Shown here piece after piece: positions 28,080-36,271 of a stretch of DNA of 64,000 bases (the first letter of the stretch is position 1; every line of letters starts with the position of its first letter). This stretch comes from Phycisphaerales bacterium UBA1845 (GTDB lineage Bacteria > Planctomycetota > Phycisphaerae > UBA1845). A program made the translations under genes and the position numbers. A model generated the notes under the pieces. That model saw only the letters and a program-made list of their open reading frames with translations. It ran no database searches and had not been told where the DNA came from. The stretch is from contig DDIR01000050.1 of NCBI GenBank assembly GCA_002338715.1, positions 23,432-87,431 of the forward strand, read 5' to 3'.

Positions 28080-29222
28080 ATGGCAAAAATGCCGACCACA
28101 ATGCGGGCCATTCGCAAAGCCAAAAGCGAACGCGGTCTGACTGTCGAAGAAGTTCCCATTCCAATTATCAAGTCTGACGAGGTTCTCGTCGAAGTCGAAG
28201 CGGCTGGCATCTGCGGAACCGATCTGCACATCTGGAACTGGGATGCGTGGAGTCGCCATCGCATCAAACCACCATTGACGCTGGGCCATGAATTTTCCGG
28301 CACGGTGGTTGAAGTCGGTTCGCAGGTGGAACACATCCAGGTCGGGGATTTCGTCTCGGCTGAGTCGCACATCACGTGCGGGATGTGTTACCAATGTCGC
28401 ACCGGTCAGGCGCACCTTTGTCCGCGCACGCGCATCCTTGGCGTTGATATCGACGGCGCATTTGCCGAATACGTCGCTGTCCCTGAAAAAGTCATCTGGC
28501 TCAACGATCGCGAGAAGATCAGCGCCGAAATCGCTGCGATCCAGGAGCCATTCGGCAATGCCGTCTTCGCAACGCTCGATCAGGACATCACTGGAAAAAG
28601 CGTGGCGATTCTCGGTTGCGGCCCGATCGGATTGTTCAGCGTCGGCATCGCCAAAGCCAGCGGTGCGTCATACGTCTATGCCTCCGACATCAACAACAAT
28701 CGCCTTCAGTTGGCCAAGACCATGGGCGCGACGGAAGTCTTCAATCCGAAAGAAGGCGGTGACGTTGTCGATCGGTTGATCGAAGCCAATCAGGGACTCG
28801 GCATCGACGTGGTGCTGGAGATGAGCGGGTCGCCCGTCGCGATCAACACGGCGTTTCGCGCAGCCCGCCATGGTGGGCGCGTGGTCTTGTTCGGCATACC
28901 AGCCGACCCGGTGGAAATCGACATCGCCGAAAACATGATTTTCAAGAATCTGCACGTCACCGCGCTCAATGGCCGGCGGATTTTTGAAACCTGGTTCAAG
29001 ACCCGCTGGTTGCTCGCCAACAAAGTCGTGGACCTGACGCCGCTGATCACCAAGACCATTGAGTTCGACGAAATCAACGACGCGATGGAACTGTTGGCCA
29101 AGGGCGAGGCGTGCAAACTTGTGCTCATCCCCGAGATTCAGTCGCCGCGCGCACCGAAAGTGGCATCGGCGTGGCGGGTGGCTGACGACGTCAGCGACCA
29201 CGGTACCGTTCAGCATCGATAA
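28080..29222 (+). CDS. tdh: L-threonine 3-dehydrogenase
   Basis: Tdh oxidises L-threonine to 2-amino-3-oxobutyrate with NAD+. The 380-aa zinc alcohol-dehydrogenase-type protein shows catalytic zinc Cys45 in GICGTDLHIWNWDAW and His70-Glu71 in LGHEFSG. Structural zinc cysteines follow in CGMCYQCRTGQAHLC, and the NAD-binding VAILGCGPIGLFS. Compared with E. coli, about 7 residues are added at the N-terminus and about 30 at the C-terminus. kbl follows 52 bp downstream, the classic pair for threonine breakdown to glycine and acetyl-CoA. Confidence 0.96.
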   Translation: MAKMPTTMRAIRKAKSERGLTVEEVPIPIIKSDEVLVEVEAAGICGTDLHIWNWDAWSRHRIKPPLTLGHEFSGTVVEVGSQVEHIQVGDFVSAESHITCGMCYQCRTGQAHLCPRTRILGVDIDGAFAEYVAVPEKVIWLNDREKISAEIAAIQEPFGNAVFATLDQDITGKSVAILGCGPIGLFSVGIAKASGASYVYASDINNNRLQLAKTMGATEVFNPKEGGDVVDRLIEANQGLGIDVVLEMSGSPVAINTAFRAARHGGRVVLFGIPADPVEIDIAENMIFKNLHVTALNGRRIFETWFKTRWLLANKVVDLTPLITKTIEFDEINDAMELLAKGEACKLVLIPEIQSPRAPKVASAWRVADDVSDHGTVQHR

Positions 29223-29274
29223 TCAAAGACGATTCGTTTCATCGTCTCAATAACCAAGACAAGGGAGAAGCGTC

Positions 29275-30516
29275 ATGTACGGGGCGATGCAAGAAGCGTT
29301 GCAACAGGAACTGTCGGCGATTCGCGATGCCGGTCTGTACAAACTCGAAAGCGTGATTCAAACCCCGCAGGCCGCGAACATTCGCGTTGCCTATCCCGAA
29401 GGCGGCGAACCCAGGCAGGTGCTTAATTTCTGCGCCAACAATTACCTGGGGCTTTCGAGTCATCCCAAGGTGATTGAGGCGGCTGCGGAAGGGCTCAAGA
29501 CGCACGGATTTGGGTTGAGCAGTGTTCGCTTCATTTGCGGAACGCAGGACATCCATCGCGAGTTGGAAAAGCGCATCGCGAAATTTCTCGGGACCGACGA
29601 CACGATTCTTTACGCGGCATGTTTCGACGCCAACGGGGGCGTGTTTGAACCGCTGCTCGGCGCAAAGGACGCAATCATCACCGATCAACTCAACCACGCC
29701 AGCATCATCGACGGCGTGCGCCTTTGCAAAGCGAAACGCCATATCTTCAAGCACGCCGATATGGCCGACCTTGAAAAGCAGCTCATCGAAGCGCAGTCGG
29801 CGCGCTATCGAATGATCGTCACCGACGGCGCATTCAGCATGGATGGCGACATCGCCAAACTCGACGAGATTTGCGACCTGGCTGATCGATACAAAGCGCT
29901 GGTGATGACCGACGAATGTCACTGCACAGGTTTTCTTGGAAAGACTGGGCGCGGGTCGATCGAACATTGCGGGGTGATGGGGCGCGTGGACATCATCACC
30001 GGCACGTTGGGCAAAGCGCTCGGTGGGGCGTCGGGTGGATTTACGAGCGGTCGTCAGGAAATCATCGACATGCTCCGGCAACGCTCGCGGCCTTACCTGT
30101 TCAGCAATTCGGTCGCACCGCCGATCGTCACCGCATCGCTGAAGGTTTTTGAGATTCTGTCGGAATCGACGGAACTGCGCGACAAGCTTGAAGCCAACAC
30201 CAAGCGCTTCCGCGAGAAGATGACGGCCGCTGGCTTCGACATCAAACCGGGCGAGCATCCCATCGTTCCGATCATGCTGTACAATGCCCCGCTCGCGCAG
30301 AAGTTTGCGAGCGATTTATACGAAAAGGGAATCTACGTAACCGGATTTTTCTTTCCGGTGGTCCCCAAAGGTGAAGCCCGCATTCGCGTGCAGCTTTCCG
30401 CGGGGCACGACTTCGATCAAGTCGATCAAGCCGTCACAGCATTTACCGAAGTGGGGCAAACGCACGGAATCTTGCATCAAACGCGCGATCAGATCATCGC
30501 CAAGTACGGCGAATAG
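29275..30516 (+). CDS. kbl: Glycine C-acetyltransferase (2-amino-3-ketobutyrate CoA ligase)
   Basis: Kbl cleaves 2-amino-3-ketobutyrate with CoA to glycine and acetyl-CoA. The 413-aa alpha-oxoamine synthase has [14 protein letters not shown] near the N-terminus, [14 protein letters not shown], the cofactor Asp region [22 protein letters not shown] and the PLP lysine in [21 protein letters not shown] precedes the ATG. It forms an operon with tdh. Confidence 0.97.
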   Translation: MYGAMQEALQQELSAIRDAGLYKLESVIQTPQAANIRVAYPEGGEPRQVLNFCANNYLGLSSHPKVIEAAAEGLKTHGFGLSSVRFICGTQDIHRELEKRIAKFLGTDDTILYAACFDANGGVFEPLLGAKDAIITDQLNHASIIDGVRLCKAKRHIFKHADMADLEKQLIEAQSARYRMIVTDGAFSMDGDIAKLDEICDLADRYKALVMTDECHCTGFLGKTGRGSIEHCGVMGRVDIITGTLGKALGGASGGFTSGRQEIIDMLRQRSRPYLFSNSVAPPIVTASLKVFEILSESTELRDKLEANTKRFREKMTAAGFDIKPGEHPIVPIMLYNAPLAQKFASDLYEKGIYVTGFFFPVVPKGEARIRVQLSAGHDFDQVDQAVTAFTEVGQTHGILHQTRDQIIAKYGE

Positions 30517-30587
30517 CGGAGGCCTGCATTAGGTCATTACTTATTCAACGAGTGGACTTACCAACGCAAGAAAGCAGGACAAAACAA

Positions 30588-30992
30588 ATGAGTGACATCA
30601 CCTTGGCGCAGGCGCAAAGCGCCGTGGCAGCTGCCCTCCAAAAATCAAAAGAGATCGGCGTCAAAATGAACATCGCCATCGTCGATGCCGGCGCCAACCT
30701 GAAGGCATTCGCCCGCATGGAAAATGCGTGGCTCGGATCGATCGATATCGCCCAGAAAAAAGCGAGAACCGCGCGGTACTTCGACATGAACACCGGTGAC
30801 ATCGGCAACCTCTCGCAACCGGGTGGATCGCTCTACAACATCGAGCACTCCAACGGTGGGTTGATCACGTTTCCCGGCGGCGTTCCGATCAAGGACGCAA
30901 GCGGTACGATCATCGGCGCGATCGGCGTTTCGGGTGACTCGGTCGAAAACGATCATGCGGTCGCGTCAGCCGGCGCAGCCGCCGTTTCGTAG
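30588..30992 (+). CDS. GlcG/HbpS-family protein (DUF336)
   Basis: This 134-aa protein of the GlcG/HbpS family shows [17 protein letters not shown], the central [20 protein letters not shown] and a Gly-rich [11 protein letters not shown] near the end. Members bind haem or small metabolites; HbpS is a haem sensor in Streptomyces, while GlcG sits in glycolate operons without a known activity. The ATG at 30588 has CAGGA upstream and is preferred over an upstream in-frame start at 30552. It is followed 14 bp later by the DinB-fold gene. Confidence 0.85.
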   Translation: MSDITLAQAQSAVAAALQKSKEIGVKMNIAIVDAGANLKAFARMENAWLGSIDIAQKKARTARYFDMNTGDIGNLSQPGGSLYNIEHSNGGLITFPGGVPIKDASGTIIGAIGVSGDSVENDHAVASAGAAAVS

Positions 30993-31006
30993 CGAGGGAG
31001 TTTCCG

Positions 31007-31513
31007 ATGGCCATCACGCTCAAAGGTGTCCGCACGCTGCTGCGTTATAACGATGCGGCCAACGCTTTGGTTTTTGAAGCCGCCAAGGGCGCGTCCGACG
31101 ATTCGCTCGATCAGCGATTTCCGATGGGGCGCGGTTCGCTTCGGCGGACGCTGCTGCACATCTGGGCGGGCGAAGACACCTGGCTTAAACGCTGGCAGGG
31201 CAACGTCGAAACACCTTGGCCATCCGAGCGTGAACCGGTGGCGGTGTCGCAGATTTTTGAATGGATGCACAACGTCAAACGCGAGCGCGATGCGTATATC
31301 AAAGGGCTGCAAGAACCCGCGCTCGATGCCGTTCAGCGCTATCGCGATTCCAAGGGCGAGTTATTTGAAGCGTTGCTGGCTGACATGCTGCTTCAGGGGT
31401 GCATTCACTCGACCCATCACCGCGCACAAGCCGTCAACATGCTGCGCAACGTCGATGCCGGTCTGGTCGAACTCGATTACATGAGCTGGGTTCGCCAACC
31501 GGTCGAAAGCTAA
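31007..31513 (+). CDS. DinB-fold metalloprotein
   Basis: The 168-aa protein begins with LLRYNDAANALVFEAA and has the three DinB metal-ligand histidines, in LLHIWAGEDTWL and in CIHSTHHRAQ. The DinB four-helix bundle includes thiol transferases (bacillithiol, mycothiol) and stress proteins; the exact activity cannot be told. GAGGGAG precedes the ATG. It ends a plus-strand run that closes at the bidirectional terminator at 31541. Confidence 0.85.
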   Translation: MAITLKGVRTLLRYNDAANALVFEAAKGASDDSLDQRFPMGRGSLRRTLLHIWAGEDTWLKRWQGNVETPWPSEREPVAVSQIFEWMHNVKRERDAYIKGLQEPALDAVQRYRDSKGELFEALLADMLLQGCIHSTHHRAQAVNMLRNVDAGLVELDYMSWVRQPVES

Positions 31514-31540
31514 GTCGGCCCCCGCAGTACGTAAAAACAA

Positions 31541-31587
31541 AAAACGCTCCGTTCGTCGCTTTAATTCGACGGACGGGGCGTTTTTTT
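31541..31587. terminator. Bidirectional intrinsic terminator
   Basis: A stem of ACGCTCCGTTCGTCG (31544-31558) with CGACGGACGGGGCGT (31567-31581), allowing G-U pairs, and an 8-base loop is flanked by an A-run on the left and seven T residues on the right. It can end both the dinB transcript (plus) and the tRNA-Gln transcript (minus). Confidence 0.9.
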
Positions 31588-31591
31588 GAAA

Positions 31592-31664
31592 CTGGCCCGC
31601 TAGGGCTCGAACCTAGAACCTTCTGATCCAGAGTCAGACGTGCTACCAATTGCACCACGGGCCA
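31592..31664 (-). tRNA. tRNA-Gln (anticodon CTG)
   Basis: The 73-nt minus-strand sequence folds as a full cloverleaf. The acceptor is TGGCCCG with CGGGCCA and discriminator G; the D-arm is GTGC/GCAC. The anticodon stem is TCTGA/TCAGA around the loop CTCTGGA (anticodon CTG), and the T-arm is CTAGG/CCTAG with loop TTCGAGC. U1-A72 and G73 are classic for tRNA-Gln. CCA is not encoded. Its promoter lies at 31690-31718. Confidence 0.97.
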
Positions 31665-31689
31665 ATGATCGTATTTCGACGACGCAACA

Positions 31690-31718
31690 ATCCTAGCATA
31701 GGCGGAACTTTCTGCCAA
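31690..31718 (-). promoter_or_regulatory. Promoter of tRNA-Gln
   Basis: On the minus strand TTGGCA (31713-31718) and TAGGAT (31690-31695) are spaced by 17 bp, placing the start about 19 nt before the mature tRNA. Confidence 0.65.
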
Positions 31719-31782
31719 ATTGCAGGGAAACAGCCGGTCGTCGACTGTTTTTCGGCCAGAACCGCCCGCCGCATTGAGCCAA

Positions 31783-32508
31783 TCAGTCGGTCGACTTCGC
31801 GAAGAGGGCGAATGCCGCCGCCACCGCGATCGCGGCTGTCTCGATTCGCAGAATATTCCCGCCCAATTTCGCCATCACCGCTCCCCGCGAGGCCAACTGC
31901 TCGGTCTCGTGGTCGGTCATTCCGCCTTCCGGACCGATCCAGACCACGCATGACCGCCCGGAATCAAGGGCTCGGATTGGGTCCGCGATGCTTGTGCTGG
32001 CCGACGGGTCGCAGACGACGTGGGTCGCATCGTCTCGGTGCGTGCCCACCGCCTCTTTGAAACGCAGTGGCCTGAGAATTTCCGGCAGGTATGCGGTGCG
32101 ACACTGCTTGCCGGCTTCAATGATGGTCCGCTCCCATTTCGCAACACCAGAAGCCGAGGTCTTCACCACGCTTCGATCAAACGTGATCGGCCAAATCGCA
32201 TCGACGCCGAGCTCGGTGCATTTTTCGAAGAGAAACGATTGGCGGGGCGATTTCGGTATGGCCATTGCCAGTACTAGCGGGTTGGAATTGGGGCGCTCGA
32301 CTCTTTGGATTTCGGTGACTTCGACCGATGCGCCTCGCTTGCCGGATGATTGCAATGTTCCGACGGCGATGGCGCCCTTACCGTCAAAAAGCTCGACCGC
32401 ATCGCCCGGCTTGAGGCGCATCACCGCGTTGGCGTGGTGGGCTTCGTTGGGGCTCAGATCGAGAATTCCCGGGTGCAGATCGGGGGTATAAAAGCGATGG
32501 GCGGTCAT
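31783..32508 (-). CDS. rsmE: 16S rRNA (uracil-1498-N3)-methyltransferase
   Basis: RsmE methylates U1498 of 16S rRNA using S-adenosylmethionine. The 241-aa SPOUT-type protein has the N-terminal PUA-like part (HRFYTP, HHANAVMRLKPGDAVELFDG) and family motifs SPRQSFLFEKCTELGV, IEAGKQCRTAYLPEI, and the knot region WIGPEGGMTDHE and LGGNILRIETAAIA. The ATG at 32508 (MTAHRFYTP) matches known N-termini; the longer ORF to 32622 runs back toward the divergent gene and is unlikely to be used. Confidence 0.93.
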   Translation of the reverse strand: MTAHRFYTPDLHPGILDLSPNEAHHANAVMRLKPGDAVELFDGKGAIAVGTLQSSGKRGASVEVTEIQRVERPNSNPLVLAMAIPKSPRQSFLFEKCTELGVDAIWPITFDRSVVKTSASGVAKWERTIIEAGKQCRTAYLPEILRPLRFKEAVGTHRDDATHVVCDPSASTSIADPIRALDSGRSCVVWIGPEGGMTDHETEQLASRGAVMAKLGGNILRIETAAIAVAAAFALFAKSTD

Positions 32509-32601
32509 GGAACCCATTATTGCTGTTTTGTGCGGCTGAACAATCCCAAGTTCGACCCAGCCGCATTCCGATAATTCACGTGTTGGCGGAGTGACGAGGA
32601 C

Positions 32602-33240
32602 ATGACTGACGACAAAAACCAAGTTCCTGCACCAGACCCTCTTGAAGAGGAGATCGGGGAGCTTCTAGCCGAAGCCGAAGCGCTCACCAGCGAGCTCTCG
32701 GAGGAGATCGGCGAGGAGTCTACCGCCAACATCGGGGATCCGGATTACTTCGGCGACGAAAACGATCTCGGTTTCACCGCTGAAATCCGAATGCAGGAAG
32801 CCGAACACGCGCTCAACGAAGCCACCGAAGAACTTGGCGGTGAAAAGAAAACAACGCCGAGCAAGGGGCTGAGACTTCCACCAACGAAGTCGATTAAGCT
32901 TCCCGAGAAATCCGATTCCAAGCCGGCGAAATCCGAAAACACCATTTCACTTCCGGCGGCTGGCTCGTCTGTCAAGACGGAGTCGCTGGTTGCGGCCAAG
33001 ACAACCGAATCTGCAATCCAGGCAAAAGAGTCGGCGAAGTCGCAGCGGGCGGCGGAGTTGAACAAGAAGATTGCGGTGATTGCCGAACGACTTGAACCCG
33101 TCAGCCGCGTTGTGTGTGCTGCGTTGGATTTGGTGGATCGACCGTTCGCCAGGATTCAGTCGCGCATTCGAATTGTGCTCGGGTGGTTGGCGCTGGGGTT
33201 CTTTGTCGCTGCGATATCGCTCTGGCTGTTTGCCGTGTAA
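32602..33240 (+). CDS. Acidic tail-anchored membrane protein, unknown
   Basis: I do not recognise a family. The 212-aa protein starts very acidic (LEEEIGELLAEAEALTSELS, about residues 14-33). A Lys/Ser/Pro-rich, probably disordered middle follows (80-150), and a C-terminal hydrophobic segment (about 190-210, VLGWLALGFFVAAISLWLFA) right at the end. It is therefore a tail-anchored protein with its bulk in the cytoplasm, or an anchored periplasmic linker. It is divergent from rsmE and convergent with lptB. Confidence 0.65.
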   Translation: MTDDKNQVPAPDPLEEEIGELLAEAEALTSELSEEIGEESTANIGDPDYFGDENDLGFTAEIRMQEAEHALNEATEELGGEKKTTPSKGLRLPPTKSIKLPEKSDSKPAKSENTISLPAAGSSVKTESLVAAKTTESAIQAKESAKSQRAAELNKKIAVIAERLEPVSRVVCAALDLVDRPFARIQSRIRIVLGWLALGFFVAAISLWLFAV

Positions 33241-33258
33241 CAGTCGGCACGAGGCAGA

Positions 33259-34056
33259 CTACTTCTTGTCAGTTTCTTTTCCGCCAGGTCCGGGTCTTTT
33301 GGGCTCGTCGAATTCGTCACCCTGAAACGTACTGCCCAGGTATGTTTTTCGAACGAGCGGATCGCGGACCAATTCTGCCGGCGACCCGGAACGCAATTCC
33401 TTGCCATCATCGATGATGTAACTGCGGTCGGTTACGGCGAGCGTTTCGCGCACGTTGTGATCGGTGAGCAAAATGGCGATGCCGCCTTCCTCGCGTAGCC
33501 GCAGGATTTCCGTCTGCAATTGCTCGACCGCAATCGGATCGACGCCGCTGAACGGTTCGTCGAGCATGATCAGCGTCGGATCAGTGACCAGTGCGCGGGC
33601 GATTTCCAACTTGCGACGTTCACCACCCGAAAGCGTTCGTGCTTCCTGGTGCGCTTGGCGGGTCAGTCCGAATTGATCGATGAGCTGGTCAGCCCGTTCG
33701 TTGCGTTCAAACTTCGACAGGTGCTTGAGCGTTTCGAGGATGGCCAAGAGATTTTGCCGCACGGTCAATCGCTGAAACACGCTGGGTTCCTGCGACAGGT
33801 AACCCATGCCCCGTTGAGCGCGCTTGTACATGGGCAGGTTGGTGACGTCTTCGCCATCGAAGAACACTTGGCCGCCATCCGGATCGATCATGCCGACGGT
33901 CATGCGGAAGCTGGTCGTCTTGCCCGCACCGTTGCGACCCAAGAGGCCCACGATCTCCGCAGGATAGACGCAGAAGCCAAGTTCGTTGACGACGGGTCGC
34001 CCGTTGTAACGCTTGACGAGGTTTTTTGATTCCAACAAGGGACGGTCAGCCACCAA
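33259..34056 (-). CDS. lptB: LPS export ABC transporter ATP-binding protein
   Basis: LptB is the ATPase that powers LPS extraction from the inner membrane with LptFG. The 265-aa protein shows Walker A GLLGRNGAGKTTSF, RGMGYLSQEPSVFQRLTV with the Q-loop, signature LSGGERRKLEIARAL, and Walker B LIMLDEPFSGVDPIAVEQL followed by LLTDHNVRETL; this last combination is characteristic of LptB. Start: TTG at 34056 or GTG at 34053, both served by AGGAG. No lptA, lptC or lptFG is adjacent. The C-terminal 20 residues (EFDEPKRPGPGGKETDKK) are an unusual basic-acidic tail. Confidence 0.92.
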   Translation of the reverse strand: MVADRPLLESKNLVKRYNGRPVVNELGFCVYPAEIVGLLGRNGAGKTTSFRMTVGMIDPDGGQVFFDGEDVTNLPMYKRAQRGMGYLSQEPSVFQRLTVRQNLLAILETLKHLSKFERNERADQLIDQFGLTRQAHQEARTLSGGERRKLEIARALVTDPTLIMLDEPFSGVDPIAVEQLQTEILRLREEGGIAILLTDHNVRETLAVTDRSYIIDDGKELRSGSPAELVRDPLVRKTYLGSTFQGDEFDEPKRPGPGGKETDKK

Positions 34057-34136
34057 TTGTTTCTCCTAGGCAAGCACCCAATCATAAGCGGAAGCCGGTA
34101 GCGGCGATACCGAGCATCCCAACATCAAGTCAGGAT

Positions 34137-34156
34137 TGTGGATAACTTGTGGAGAA
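34137..34156 (-). promoter_or_regulatory. Two adjacent DnaA-box-like 9-mers
   Basis: TTATCCACA (read on the minus strand, 34137-34145) is a perfect consensus DnaA box. TTCTCCACA (34148-34156) is one mismatch away. They are in the same orientation, offset by 11 bp, about one helical turn. Confidence 0.45.
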
Positions 34157-34197
34157 CCGCTTTGCTGCTGACTTCGCCACCGACCGATTCGCTCCAA

Positions 34198-34206
34198 TTT
34201 TCCACG
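34198..34206 (+). promoter_or_regulatory. DnaA-box-like 9-mer, one mismatch
   Basis: TTTTCCACG on the plus strand differs from the TTWTNCACA consensus only at the last base. Confidence 0.25.
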
Positions 34207-34391
34207 TCTTTGAAATACCGTGGCAAAACAGGGGGTCTGATGGGCCGGATTCCCCATGGCTTCTAACTCGATTGTGAATACTGACTTACTGACAGGCGAC
34301 CTCGTCAGGTCCCAATTGAATCTCAGAATGAGCCCATGGCTTGTGAGGTTGGGTATCCGGTGTCGGATGCTGACACTTTTTGACGCAAGGT

Positions 34392-34400
34392 TGTGGAAAA
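34392..34400 (-). promoter_or_regulatory. DnaA-box-like 9-mer
   Basis: TTTTCCACA on the minus strand is a perfect TTWTNCACA match, about 250 bp from the first pair. Confidence 0.35.
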
Positions 34401-34473
34401 CCCTTCGCGTACAAGAAATGGACACACCCCCAAGCCGACCGACAAAGACCGCCTTATTCGCGGACACGGGGCG

Positions 34474-36183
34474 TCATCGAATCCACCGCATGTTCCCAAA
34501 ATTCGGGATCCACCCGAAATCCTTCAGGAACGGAATCAACGATGTCCTGAGACCGCTGGGCCAGTATACGAAGAATGCCCGCCCGATCAATTGATCTCGG
34601 GGAACGGTGCCTTGCTGATACGCTTCGCCCCGACCAACAAGGTGCGGGCCGACGTCTTCATAATTCCACAAACGTGAATCCTTGCTCTGCGCGGTATTGT
34701 CGCCCAGCATAAAAAACTCGTCTTCGCGCAGGAGGATCGGATTGTTCTGCGTGCCCCAGTTCGTCACCAACGGCAGTCGGGCATTGTTGGAGATATAGAA
34801 CTGGTCGACATCAACCACGACGTGCGTCAGTTCGATGCTCGTGTTCTCAGCTTCGATGAACGGGGGAACTGTCTGGGGCGGCGGCGTCTGGCGCAATGTT
34901 GCAAGGTCGGGCGAATACTGATTGTCGTTGGTGGCGAGGACGGTCTTGCCGTCGATGCTCAACCCGACGCGGTAGTCGACGTTTTCAAATTCAAATTCGA
35001 TCTTGCGATCGGCATCAAAACTCGCGATGCGCGTCGAACACACCTCTGTGGTTTCCGACGGATTCTTCACCGAGGATCGCAGGATCTTCGCGGTGCCGTC
35101 GGGCGCAATTTCTCCGATGAACAGGTCATCACGTTTCGACAACCCAACGCGAACCGCGCCGGTTTTCTCTTTGAAATCCAGAACAAATCGAACGCGAAGA
35201 TCGGACACCGGATGGTGGCGGTCCTGCGATCGGCTGATCCATCGCCGAAGCGTGTTGTACGCACAGAATCCGTTGAGCCGCGCAAAGAGTTCGACGCGTT
35301 CTTGCGGCTGCCCGACACCGTTATACGAAAGCGTCCGATTGCCCACGGTCCAACGACTCTCGTCATCAACGGTAAGCCACCGCGGCTGATCTTCTTCAAG
35401 CTTCTTCGGCGGATAGTCATGGTTGTAGGCGACTTTCCAAAGGACCTTCTGCGCGAGATCGGACTTGCGGGCGATGTGCATCTTCTTGTCGAGTTCGGTG
35501 AGGGCTTTGCCCATCGATTCGCTGATTTCCTGATCGAGCTGGGCAATTTCAGAAGGGTCGCCACCAGCCCGTCGCAAGTACTTCAGATGGCGCGCCTGGT
35601 CGAGCGTGGTTCGACACTCGTCCGAAAGCTCGTCGGTCGGTGCGACATAGACATCCCCGTCGATGATTTGCAGGACTTCGTCGGGCAGACCCGCCAACCG
35701 TTTGATAAAGTTGGTCGTCCCGTCGCTCGGTGTTTTGAAGACCACGACATCCCAACGTTTGGGCCCCAGCAACTCACCGCCGATATCGAAAGGCCACTTG
35801 AAGACGAGAATCCGGTCGCCGCTTTTTTGATTGCGTCGCGCGTCGTTGGTGTCGCGGGTGTCATTGGGGAAGCGGCAGTTTTGACAGATGGCCAGGCTTT
35901 GCTCATCAAACGCGGCATACCCCCGTGGCGAGTTGGTGGGGTCGTTCAAACCGTATTCAAATTCCCACCCGCAATTCTCGCAGATCATGCTTCCGTGGGC
36001 GCCGTTGAGCGTTGCGGCCATCGATCCTGTCGGAATGACGAACGCTTCAATGATGAATGCCCGGAAGACGAACGCGAGAATAAAAGCAATCACGATCGAA
36101 TCGAAGGTTTCGCGAATGGTTTCCTGAGTCGGTTGCCCATTTGCGACGGGCTGCGACCCAGCCCCGGAGGATTGGTCGGTCAT
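34474..36183 (-). CDS. lepB: Signal peptidase I, enlarged
   Basis: This type I signal peptidase cleaves signal peptides at the outer face of the inner membrane. The 569-aa protein has one membrane segment (about 29-49), catalytic Ser54 in IPTGSMAATL, catalytic Lys161 in NFIKRLAGLPDE and the C-terminal box MLGDNTAQSKDSR. Two insertions make it nearly twice the usual length. A zinc-ribbon-like pair CENC...CQNC (Cys68/71 and Cys100/103) lies between Ser and Lys. A domain of about 300 residues lies between the Lys motif and the GDN box; its middle reads FENVDYRVGLSIDGKTVLA and looks like a concanavalin-type beta sandwich. The start at 36183 precedes a Gln/Ser-rich tail. Confidence 0.9.
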   Translation of the reverse strand: MTDQSSGAGSQPVANGQPTQETIRETFDSIVIAFILAFVFRAFIIEAFVIPTGSMAATLNGAHGSMICENCGWEFEYGLNDPTNSPRGYAAFDEQSLAICQNCRFPNDTRDTNDARRNQKSGDRILVFKWPFDIGGELLGPKRWDVVVFKTPSDGTTNFIKRLAGLPDEVLQIIDGDVYVAPTDELSDECRTTLDQARHLKYLRRAGGDPSEIAQLDQEISESMGKALTELDKKMHIARKSDLAQKVLWKVAYNHDYPPKKLEEDQPRWLTVDDESRWTVGNRTLSYNGVGQPQERVELFARLNGFCAYNTLRRWISRSQDRHHPVSDLRVRFVLDFKEKTGAVRVGLSKRDDLFIGEIAPDGTAKILRSSVKNPSETTEVCSTRIASFDADRKIEFEFENVDYRVGLSIDGKTVLATNDNQYSPDLATLRQTPPPQTVPPFIEAENTSIELTHVVVDVDQFYISNNARLPLVTNWGTQNNPILLREDEFFMLGDNTAQSKDSRLWNYEDVGPHLVGRGEAYQQGTVPRDQLIGRAFFVYWPSGLRTSLIPFLKDFGWIPNFGNMRWIR

Positions 36184-36271
36184 GTTGAAGGTACCCTTTT
36201 TGGCGCGGACCCAGACGGTCGCGACTGAATTCGTCGATTGCGATCGCCGGTACGTGGGACGGAAGTCAGGA

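Larger units (their letters stand above)
34057..34473. other. Intergenic region with DnaA-box-like sequences
   Basis: The 417-bp gap between the minus-strand genes lptB and lepB contains no credible gene. It holds two perfect matches to the TTWTNCACA DnaA-box consensus and two near matches (listed separately). No obvious AT-rich unwinding element was seen. Confidence 0.5.

Noticed and set aside
34057-34473. Calling this region oriC outright
   Set aside because: DnaA-like boxes are present, but there is no AT-rich unwinding region, no dnaA neighbour, and gene orientation does not diverge from it; kept only as a hypothesis.
34822-36228. 468-codon plus-strand ORF
   Set aside because: It lies wholly opposite lepB, whose catalytic motifs are clear on the minus strand; the plus-strand translation shows no domain.
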